From Candidatus Villigracilis propinquus (GTDB lineage Bacteria; Chloroflexota; Anaerolineae; Anaerolineales; Villigracilaceae): 64,000 nt of DNA. The position numbers and the translations under genes were made by a program. The stretch spans positions 310,001 to 374,000 of the forward strand of contig JADKDM010000037.1 in assembly GCA_016714565.1 (NCBI GenBank), given 5' to 3'. Position 1 is the first letter of the stretch; every line of letters begins with the position of its first letter. This document shows, one piece after another, positions 58,040 through 64,000 of the stretch. Below the pieces are notes generated by a model. That model did no database searches. It was not told the origin of the DNA and was given only the letters and a program-made list of their open reading frames with translations.

Positions 58040-59683
58040 TTACGAAGAAAATTCAGCCAATGATTCGGCTGGTAAAAACCTCTTTGTTTTTGCGATCAAC
58101 TCAAGGTTAAGGCGAAGAAGCGAGGAGGGACGCACACGGTACTTCAGCAACTGGTCAATATCCTTCAATACATCCTCAGGTTTGCCATCTGCCACCACAT
58201 GCTTGTCGCCAAACAGCAGGACGCGGTTTGCATAGGTAACGGCAAGGTCTATGTCGTGTGTGATGAACAGGGTGGACTCAAAATTCGCGGCGAGGATTGA
58301 GCGGGAATCGTTCGAGGCGCTGCACAACGCGTCCATAAAGCGGGTGTAGTTTGCAAAATCCTGCCCGGCGGTCGGTTCATCCATCACCATGATCCTGGAT
58401 TGCATGGCGAGCACGGCGGCAATGGTCGTGCGTTTTTGCTGACCAAAAGACAACCCCAGAGGCGGGTATTCGGCAAGCCCATTCAGGTTCACAGTGGCGA
58501 GGCTTTCCGTCACGGCTTTATCCATCGGCCCTTTTTCAAAACCGAGATTCTTGGGGCCAAACTCAAGTTCTTCGCGCACGGTTGGAGCGAAGAGCATGTG
58601 CGTTGGGCTTTGAAACACATAGCCAAGCACACGCGCAATTTGAGCCACGCTCATCTTGCGGGTATCTTCCCCTTGCACGAGCACGCGGCCGGAGGTGGGT
58701 TTGAGCAGACCAATGGCATGTTTTACCAGTGTGGATTTGCCCGCACCATTCGGGCCAAGCACAGCGATCAGGTCGCCGCGATGGATCTTCAGGTTGACAT
58801 GTTCCAGAATGAGCGGATTCTCTTCATCGTAGCGAAAGCTGACATCTTCAAAGACGACAAGCGGCTCGCCTCTTTCTTCGACCTTGTGGCTGTGTGGTGC
58901 GGCGATGGGCAGTTTCTGCTCTTTGACTCTTTGCACCACCCATTGGGCGGGAAGTTTTACCTGCGTATGGTCGATCATTGGCGGCAGGCTTGTGATCGGG
59001 CCGAGATACTTTATCTGACCAGCCTCCATATAAAGCAGGCGGTCCGGTTTGGTTTCGATGGCATCTTCCACGCGATGTTCGACGAGGATGACGGTTTTGC
59101 CTTCATCTGCCAGGCTGCGGAAAATTTCAAGAGCTTCGTGCGCGGAGGCAGGGTCGAGCGAGGCGAGCGGTTCATCCAGCAGCAAAATAGACGGGTTCAT
59201 GGACAGCAGACCAGCCAGCGCCACTTTTTGCTTTTCGCCGCCGGAAAGGTTGAAGGTTTCGCGCTCGCGCAGGTATTCGATCTTCAAGCGTTTGATGGCC
59301 TGCTCCACACGCGCTTCGATCTCAGTGCGGGGAAGGCCAAGATTTTCCGGCCCAAAGGCGATCTCGTTATACACGTTGCTGGCAACGATCTGGCGTTCGG
59401 GGTCTTGCAGAAGTGTGCCCACCACCTGCGCCATTTCAGCGATCTTTAGCTCGGAAACTTCCTTTCCATGCAAAAGGACCTTTCCGCTGCGCTCACCACG
59501 ATAACTGCGGGGTATTAGACCGTTGATGCAGCGCGCCAGGGTGGTCTTGCCGCATCCGCTTGAACCGGCAATTAATAGCAACTCGCCCTGTTTAAGCTCG
59601 AAGGAAATATTCTCGATCGCTAGCTCAGGGCGGGTGCGGTATTTAAACGATAAGTTCTCAACAACAAGGGGAAATTCACTCAT
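58040..59683 (-). CDS. ecfA: ECF transporter double ATPase (EcfA-EcfA' fusion)
   Basis: 547 residues carrying two ABC ATPase domains. First: AGSSGCGKTTLARCINGL, LSGGEKQKVALAGLL, ILLLDEPLASLDP, and the ECF-type QDPERQIV. Second: GPNGAGKSTLVKHAIGL, FQSPTHMLF, LSFGQQKRTTIAAVL and IMVMDEPTAGQD. The fusion of both ATPases in one chain is common in Chloroflexota and Actinobacteria. It powers the S/T module downstream. A palindrome covering its promoter (59735-59764) suggests repression. Confidence 0.92.
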   Translation of the reverse strand: MSEFPLVVENLSFKYRTRPELAIENISFELKQGELLLIAGSSGCGKTTLARCINGLIPRSYRGERSGKVLLHGKEVSELKIAEMAQVVGTLLQDPERQIVASNVYNEIAFGPENLGLPRTEIEARVEQAIKRLKIEYLRERETFNLSGGEKQKVALAGLLSMNPSILLLDEPLASLDPASAHEALEIFRSLADEGKTVILVEHRVEDAIETKPDRLLYMEAGQIKYLGPITSLPPMIDHTQVKLPAQWVVQRVKEQKLPIAAPHSHKVEERGEPLVVFEDVSFRYDEENPLILEHVNLKIHRGDLIAVLGPNGAGKSTLVKHAIGLLKPTSGRVLVQGEDTRKMSVAQIARVLGYVFQSPTHMLFAPTVREELEFGPKNLGFEKGPMDKAVTESLATVNLNGLAEYPPLGLSFGQQKRTTIAAVLAMQSRIMVMDEPTAGQDFANYTRFMDALCSASNDSRSILAANFESTLFITHDIDLAVTYANRVLLFGDKHVVADGKPEDVLKDIDQLLKYRVRPSSLLRLNLELIAKTKRFLPAESLAEFSS

Positions 59684-59734
59684 GGATGGGTTTCAGCGCT
59701 CTCAAGTTTTTTTAATTCACAGGACATTCGCTCC

Positions 59735-59764
59735 TATTATCTAGATAATAAGTAGGAATGTCAA
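59735..59764 (-). promoter_or_regulatory. Promoter with overlapping palindromic operator of the ECF operon
   Basis: TTGACA (59759-59764), 17-nt spacer and GATAAT (59736-59741) on the minus strand. The perfect 16-bp palindrome TATTATCT-AGATAATA (59735-59750) covers the -10 box, a typical repressor site. The leader to the ecfA ATG is about 45 nt. No regulator gene is adjacent. Confidence 0.7.
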
Positions 59765-60007
59765 GTAGGAGATTGGGAGGTTTCATGGTTTTCCAGAGTC
59801 AGAAATTTTTTAACACGAATGTCACGAAGAAAGCAAATTACGCGAGTTTTTTATTTTTTGCGGATTTCGCCCATTTTGCAAAATTTGCGTTAAGCCTTTT
59901 CAGAAAAATCAGGATTTCTTCAACCTACCCAAATTTTTTTACTCACCTCAACAAACAAAAAGACGCCCCGCGAGAAATTCGCGGGGCGTCTTTTTGTTAA
60001 CAGACAA
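59765..60007. other. AT-rich intergenic region between the ECF operon and yqaE
   Basis: About 240 nt without a gene. It contains repeated AACACGAATGTCACGAA-like words near 59813-59833, seen in some dispersed repeats, and a 17- to 20-bp perfect hairpin (59954-59998) with AAAAAG and CTTTTT flanks that terminates yqaE transcription on the minus strand. Confidence 0.6.
59957..59995 (-). terminator. Terminator after yqaE
   Basis: Perfect 17-bp GC-rich stem AAAAAGACGCCCCGCGA / TCGCGGGGCGTCTTTTT with GAAAT loop, extending to 20 bp. Confidence 0.9.
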
Positions 60008-60172
60008 TTACATCAAAACGACATACAAGGCATGGAGCACGCCAGGGAGACCGCCCAAGAAGCACAAAACAATGTTGATCCAAAAGGCATTATCGATCTT
60101 TCCGTTTTTCATATAGACAGCCAACGGCGGAATGAAAATTGCTGCGATCACCTGCAAAACTTTGTTATCCAT
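60008..60172 (-). CDS. yqaE: YqaE/Pmp3 family small membrane protein
   Basis: 54 residues. VLQVIAAIFIPPLAVYMKNG, the short loop KIDNAFWINIVLCFLGGLPGVLHALYVVLM, two membrane helices, and the IPP and GGLPG motifs identify the UPF0057/Pmp3 family, which affects membrane potential and salt or stress tolerance in yeast and plants. AGAGGAG precedes the ATG by 7 nt. It is followed by a strong terminator and appears monocistronic. Confidence 0.92.
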   Translation of the reverse strand: MDNKVLQVIAAIFIPPLAVYMKNGKIDNAFWINIVLCFLGGLPGVLHALYVVLM

Positions 60173-60249
60173 TGTACATTCTCCTCTTTACTAATTTGGA
60201 TGAAATATCTCTTACATTATACAATGCAAGGCAGTGAAATACCACAAAT

Positions 60250-61467
60250 TCAGTCCGGTAAAACCCGTGGAAAAACAACCTGGAACGCACTTCCCTTTTG
60301 GAGTTCCTGCCTCAGGCGAATTTCGCCTTTCAAAACATTCACCACCAAGTTGTGGACAATAGCAAGCCCAAGCCCCGTGCCGCCCTTGGAGCGCGCCGTG
60401 GTAAAGAACGGCTCAAAGATGCGCGGCTGGCATTCCTTTGGAATTCCCTTACCGTAATCCTGAACGGTCAGGCGGTAATGCTTGTCATCTGCCAGTTCAA
60501 TAGTCACATCCACATTTCCGCCGATCCCGCTCGGGTAGGCGTGCCGCTCTGCATTCGTCAGCAGGTTGATGAGGATCTGGGAAAGCACGCCGCGATACCC
60601 CACCCAACTCTTCTGCTCGAAAGCCAGCCGGTTGACGAAGTTCACCCCGACCTGACTCCGCTTCAGGTTGACCAGTATCAAATTCACAGTCTCTTCCACC
60701 GCTTCAGAGATGTCGAACAGTTCCTTCTCGTCCGTCAACTGACTAACGGATATTTTCTTGAAATCCTGCACCAAACGGTGAGCACGCTCCACATTGCGCT
60801 GCATAATCTCAAGCGATTCGGCAATATCTGCTGCGCGTTGAATGGTCACCTCTTTCGGGGCGGCCAGTTCACGCGCCATAATGCTTACAGCGGTATTGAT
60901 CACCCCCAATGGTGTATTGATCTCATGAGCCACACCGGCCACCATCTCGGTCAATGCGCGCTGTTTTTCTGCTTCCATCTGCGCGGCAAGCGTCCGCCGC
61001 TTAAGGGTCTCATTGAGTTCAATCTCATTCGCAGCCCGCGCCTGTTCGCTCAACGCGGAAAAGATCTCAATGATCTCCTCAGGGCTTGAGTTGCGGATGA
61101 TCTCCAACATCAGATCACGGTCAATGACAAGCAGCTCTGAATCCACCAACGCCGTCGCCGTCGCCGAACGCGGCCCTCTGCTCAATAGGGCAGCCTCGCC
61201 AAACACCCGACCATCGGATAATTCAGCCACAACCATATTTTCCCCGTCCGCGTCTTTACGCTCGATCTTTACCCGCCCATTGAGGATCAAATACATCATC
61301 GCCGAATATTCCCCCAGCCGGAAAACAACCGAGTTTGCATGCACAAAAACGCAATCCGCATTTTCAGAGATCATCATCAACTGCTTCTCTGAAAATGCGG
61401 CGAAGAACGCGGAATTCTTCAAAACACCAAAGTTGAACGTACTTTTTTCGTTGGACATTATTTGCAT
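60250..61467 (-). CDS. Cyclic nucleotide-binding-domain histidine kinase
   Basis: 405 residues from an ATG at 61467 with AGGCGA upstream; another ATG is at 61458. Residues about 15-135 form a cNMP-binding beta barrel (VFRLGEYSAMMYLILNGRVKIER, GRVFGEAALLSRGPRSATATAL with the phosphate cassette). A coiled segment (about 140-180) leads to the HisKA helix TEMVAGVAHEINTPLGVINTA (phospho-His) and the ATPase with N box ILINLLTNAERHA, VQDYGKGIPKE, and GGTGLGLAIVHNL. No membrane helix. Its partner may be the receiver at 26913-27275 or a distant one. Confidence 0.92.
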   Translation of the reverse strand: MQIMSNEKSTFNFGVLKNSAFFAAFSEKQLMMISENADCVFVHANSVVFRLGEYSAMMYLILNGRVKIERKDADGENMVVAELSDGRVFGEAALLSRGPRSATATALVDSELLVIDRDLMLEIIRNSSPEEIIEIFSALSEQARAANEIELNETLKRRTLAAQMEAEKQRALTEMVAGVAHEINTPLGVINTAVSIMARELAAPKEVTIQRAADIAESLEIMQRNVERAHRLVQDFKKISVSQLTDEKELFDISEAVEETVNLILVNLKRSQVGVNFVNRLAFEQKSWVGYRGVLSQILINLLTNAERHAYPSGIGGNVDVTIELADDKHYRLTVQDYGKGIPKECQPRIFEPFFTTARSKGGTGLGLAIVHNLVVNVLKGEIRLRQELQKGSAFQVVFPRVLPD

Positions 61468-61575
61468 GGTTCGCCTGAATGAAATTGTTGGTTTATAAAT
61501 TACTTCCAAACCATTGTATTATCTCTTCTGGCGCACAGGCTTATTTGCAATCTTCTTAACAGACTTTTATCGCCG

Positions 61576-62610
61576 TTATTTTTCGATAACACCGATTAAC
61601 GTTTCATAATTCGCAGGGATGATCTTTGGGGATTGGAACGATTCAGTGATAATGGATGGGTCTTTCATCCCGTGGCCTGTGCAAACCACAACAATGCGCT
61701 TGCCTTTCGCCTCAAACTTCCCGACAGCTGATTCTGCCAACAAGCCAGCCAACCCCGCAGCAGATGCCGGCTCCACCCAAACCCCTTCTGCTGCCAAAAT
61801 CTTCTGCGTGGACAATATCTGCTCATCTGACACAGCGATGATACGGCCATTGGATTCTTCCGCAGCCTGCAATGCCTGCTCGCCGCGCGCCGGCTTGCCT
61901 ATACGAATGGCCGTAGCAACCGTCTCAGGTTTTTCAACTGGATGCCCCAACACAAGCGGAGCAGCCCCAGCAGCTTGAACACCCAACACCTGCGGCAATC
62001 CCTTTTGATATTGCTTGAAGCCGGCCCAGTACGATGTGATATTTCCTGCATTGCCAACCGGCAAACACAACCAGTCTGGTGCGGAGCCAAGATCATCGCA
62101 AATCTCGAAGGCGCCTGTCTTTTGTCCTTCGATACGGAATGGATTAATTGAATTGACCAGTGCAATTGGCGTCTTTTGAGTAATTTCAACCACCAAAGTC
62201 AGCGCATCGTCAAACGAGCCCTGGACTTGAATCACCTCTGCCCCATAGGCGATAGCCCCAGCAAGTTTGCCAACAGCCACCTTGCCTTCGGGAATCAACA
62301 CAATGGAGCGCAGTCCCGCACGAGCTGCATACGCGGCGGCAGAAGCCGCTGTATTGCCCGTGGAGGCGCATATCACAGTCTGTGCGCCGCGTCCCACGGC
62401 TTCGCTGATGGCAGCGGTCATGCCGCGGTCTTTGAAGGAGCCCGTGGGATTTAACCCCTCAAATTTGATGAACAATTCACAGCCGAGTTCCCTGCTCAAA
62501 CGAGGCATGGGTATCAACGGGGTATTCCCCTCAAGCAGGGAAATATTTTTCGTATGGGCGGGTAAGTCAAGATACTGCCCGTAGCGATGGATCAAGCCTT
62601 GATAGGTCAT
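61576..62610 (-). CDS. thrC: Threonine synthase
   Basis: 344 residues from the ATG at 62610 with CGGAG upstream; in-frame codons up to 62883 belong to the divergent thrB strand. LLEGNTPLIPMPRLSRELG, the PLP lysine in NPTGSFKDRGM, CASTGNTAASAAAYAARAG and LPVGNAGNITSYW mark the type II short threonine synthase. It converts O-phosphohomoserine to threonine. thrB is divergent, 97 nt away, so the pathway's last two genes share a control region. Confidence 0.94.
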   Translation of the reverse strand: MTYQGLIHRYGQYLDLPAHTKNISLLEGNTPLIPMPRLSRELGCELFIKFEGLNPTGSFKDRGMTAAISEAVGRGAQTVICASTGNTAASAAAYAARAGLRSIVLIPEGKVAVGKLAGAIAYGAEVIQVQGSFDDALTLVVEITQKTPIALVNSINPFRIEGQKTGAFEICDDLGSAPDWLCLPVGNAGNITSYWAGFKQYQKGLPQVLGVQAAGAAPLVLGHPVEKPETVATAIRIGKPARGEQALQAAEESNGRIIAVSDEQILSTQKILAAEGVWVEPASAAGLAGLLAESAVGKFEAKGKRIVVVCTGHGMKDPSIITESFQSPKIIPANYETLIGVIEK

Positions 62611-62707
62611 GTCAACTCCGAGATTAAGAATGATGCGATTATACCCATCACGGTCACAAATTGCATAAAGATCGCAATTTGCGGCGCAGGTATTATATAA
62701 TGTCCCC

Positions 62708-63592
62708 ATGATAAAAATCCGAGTCCCCGCCACCTCCGCCAATTTGGGTCCAGGCTTCGATTGCATGGGTCTCGCTTTGAATATTTGGAATGAAGTCACC
62801 TTTGAGCCTGCCGATAAACTTTCGTACCAAGTCACCGGAGAAGGCGCCGAGAAGTTGAACAAGGGCACGAAGAACCTGCTCACAAAGGCATTTGCGAACC
62901 TGTACCATGTGTGCGGAACGCCAATACAAAACCCGAAAATATGCGCTCACAATCAAATCCTGATGAGCAGCGGACTTGGCTCCAGTGCGGCGGCCATTGT
63001 GGCGGGTTTGTTTGGCGCCAACGAAATGCTCGGGCAGCCGATGAGCCCGAACGATCTGCTAAAACTTGCAACTGATATGGAAGGCCATCCTGATAATGTA
63101 GCTCCATCCCTGCTGGGTGGGCTGGTCGTATCGGTGATGGATCATGAAGAGATCTTTACAAAACGCTACGAAGTCCCTGAGTTGACGGTTGTGATCGTCA
63201 AACCAATCCTTGACTGGCCCACACGCACCGCTCGCGCCGTGCTGCCAAAATCCGTCTCGCGTGCGGATGCGGTTCACAATATCGGGCGCACAGTCCTGGT
63301 GGTGGATGCGCTTCGCAACGGAGACCTTGACCTGCTCCAAAAAGTGATGGATGACCGTATCCATCAACCGTATCGACTGAAGCACATCTCAGGCGGAGTG
63401 ACCGCGTATAAAACCGCGAAACAATTTGGAGCAGCGGCTCTTTCCGGTGCAGGGCCATCGATCATCGCTTTTGTGACTCCTGAAAATGCAGAGCGGGCGA
63501 AAAGTGAAATCGAGAGTGTTTTTGAAGAACGTGGAATTGAAGCGAGAGGAATGATTACACAACCAAGTAGTATTGGGGCGCATACCATTTGA
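62708..63592 (+). CDS. thrB: Homoserine kinase
   Basis: 294 residues, GHMP kinase family. RVPATSANLGPGFDCMGLAL, the ATP loop MSSGLGSSAAAIVAGLFGAN and late AAALSGAGPSIIAFV are diagnostic. It phosphorylates homoserine for ThrC. TATAAT at 62696-62701 lies just 6 nt before the ATG and no Shine-Dalgarno is present, so a leaderless message is likely. The 98-nt gap to thrC holds both divergent promoters. A 19-bp hairpin terminator follows. Confidence 0.95.
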   Translation: MIKIRVPATSANLGPGFDCMGLALNIWNEVTFEPADKLSYQVTGEGAEKLNKGTKNLLTKAFANLYHVCGTPIQNPKICAHNQILMSSGLGSSAAAIVAGLFGANEMLGQPMSPNDLLKLATDMEGHPDNVAPSLLGGLVVSVMDHEEIFTKRYEVPELTVVIVKPILDWPTRTARAVLPKSVSRADAVHNIGRTVLVVDALRNGDLDLLQKVMDDRIHQPYRLKHISGGVTAYKTAKQFGAAALSGAGPSIIAFVTPENAERAKSEIESVFEERGIEARGMITQPSSIGAHTI

Positions 63593-63604
63593 TTGGACAC
63601 ACAA

Positions 63605-63651
63605 AAAAAGCGGACTTTGAGTTCTCTCAAGAAACTCAAAGTCCGCTTTTT
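63605..63651. terminator. Bidirectional terminator between thrB and the TerC gene
   Basis: Perfect 19-bp stem AAAAAGCGGACTTTGAGTT / AACTCAAAGTCCGCTTTTT with a 9-nt loop, A-run before and T-run after. Confidence 0.92.
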
Positions 63652-63669
63652 GATTACTGATTAATTATA

Positions 63670-64000
63670 TTATTTCTTTTTACTTGCCGGTTTCGCCTTT
63701 TTTGCAGCCGCAGTTTTTGAAGAAGATTCTTTTTTGGCCGACATTTTTTTAGCAGGAGCAGTTCCAGCAAAAGCAGACTCGGCAGCTACGGGTTGCAAAG
63801 CCGACGTCTCGGCTTTATAAGCATCGCGCAGGTTGACCGGCTCGACATGAGTACCCCGCACACGCAAGTTGAGCATTTCCACAAAGACAGAGAAGCCCAT
63901 TGCAAAATACACGTAACCCTTCGGAATATGCTGATGCAAGCCTTCCACAATCAGGGTAAAGCCGATCAAAAGCAGGAAGCTCAAAGCGAGGATCTTGATC
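63670..64000 (-). CDS. TerC family membrane protein (C-terminal part)
   Basis: The gene extends beyond the right edge. The visible end KILALSFLLLIGFTLIVEGLHQHIPKGYVYFAMGFSVFVEMLN, with the FLLLIGFTLIVEG and HIPKGYVYFAM blocks, is the last third of TerC/YkoY-type proteins, which assist manganese export or membrane protein metallation. A low-complexity tail of about 50 residues rich in Lys, Ala and Ser (KKESSSKTAAAKKAKPASKKK) follows; it resembles the tails of KorA and Lon here. Its stop is 18 nt from the terminator. Confidence 0.85.
   Translation of the reverse strand, partial: IKILALSFLLLIGFTLIVEGLHQHIPKGYVYFAMGFSVFVEMLNLRVRGTHVEPVNLRDAYKAETSALQPVAAESAFAGTAPAKKMSAKKESSSKTAAAKKAKPASKKK

Noticed and set aside
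58400..59449. Long plus-strand open frame of about 349 codons opposite ecfA
   Set aside because: Antisense shadow of the double ATPase; no recognisable domain.
59758..60000. 80-codon plus-strand frame before yqaE
   Set aside because: It crosses AT-rich sequence and the yqaE terminator hairpin and has no homology-like pattern.
1..64000. Insertion sequences, transposases, integrases or a genomic island
   Set aside because: None found; only short palindromic repeats and no strong shift in gene style across the window.

Overview
The window is about 64 kb of gene-dense bacterial chromosome with moderate GC content. It has many convergent hairpin terminators, three tRNA genes, no rRNA and no CRISPR array. 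I infer an anaerobic or facultative, filament-type Chloroflexota of class Anaerolineae. The grounds are the mix of ferredoxin-linked 2-oxoacid oxidoreductase (KorAB) and aldehyde:ferredoxin oxidoreductase, a DnaQ-DinG fusion helicase, group II ECF transport, many short lipoproteins, an elongation factor P with Arg at its tip, and small palindromic dispersed repeats. No marker gene here fixes the taxonomy, so this is inference.

Layout. 0-2.9 kb: end of a Tat/lipoprotein flavoenzyme, VanZ, a fused PabB-PabC and a lipoprotein. 2.9-8 kb: a minus-strand plant-sugar operon of MFS permease, GH127 and a frameshifted GH2 enzyme. 8-18 kb: a sulfur and cysteine island with two cysK genes, metY under a SAM-I riboswitch, tRNA-Cys, an Rrf2 regulator with three matching dyads, a persulfide dioxygenase-rhodanese and a flavoprotein; an orphan ECF S-component and a thioredoxin/DUF4395 pair sit among them. 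18-24 kb: YyaL-type protein, MgtC, a small TatA, FabH and FabF. 24-30.4 kb: HAD-DinB fusion, Cys-rich protein, EF-P, then an overlapping operon Hsp20-Lon-receiver-GNAT-MogA and tRNA-Arg. 30.4-34.3 kb: two unknown coupled genes, a cytochrome-like lipoprotein and a GH25/SH3-like pair. 34.4-42.6 kb: GntR regulator, KorA, KorB, MFS, ArfB, AOR and an SCP2 protein. 42.7-46.2 kb: polar amino acid ABC transporter with a dimethylarginine dimethylaminohydrolase-like enzyme. 46.3-56.5 kb: tRNA-Leu, PlsX, NERD-like protein, polytopic membrane protein, DinG, a decayed arylamine acetyltransferase, HD-GYP protein, dCTP deaminase, a membrane protein and DUF1684. 56.5-59.7 kb: a complete ECF module. 59.7-64 kb: YqaE, a cNMP-histidine kinase, divergent thrC/thrB and the end of TerC.

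How it fits together. The sulfur island carries cysteine synthesis, homocysteine synthesis and persulfide disposal, with apparent control by both a protein repressor and a SAM riboswitch; tRNA-Cys appears to lie inside the same transcription unit. KorAB and AOR share low-potential ferredoxin chemistry, and each of the three genes has a small palindromic repeat just in front of its start codon. The most unusual items are a perfect 36-bp palindrome inserted in frame in pabBC, the tRNA-Cys/riboswitch arrangement, a structured cysK leader with competing helices, and an ABC importer apparently dedicated to methylated arginine or a similar guanidino compound.
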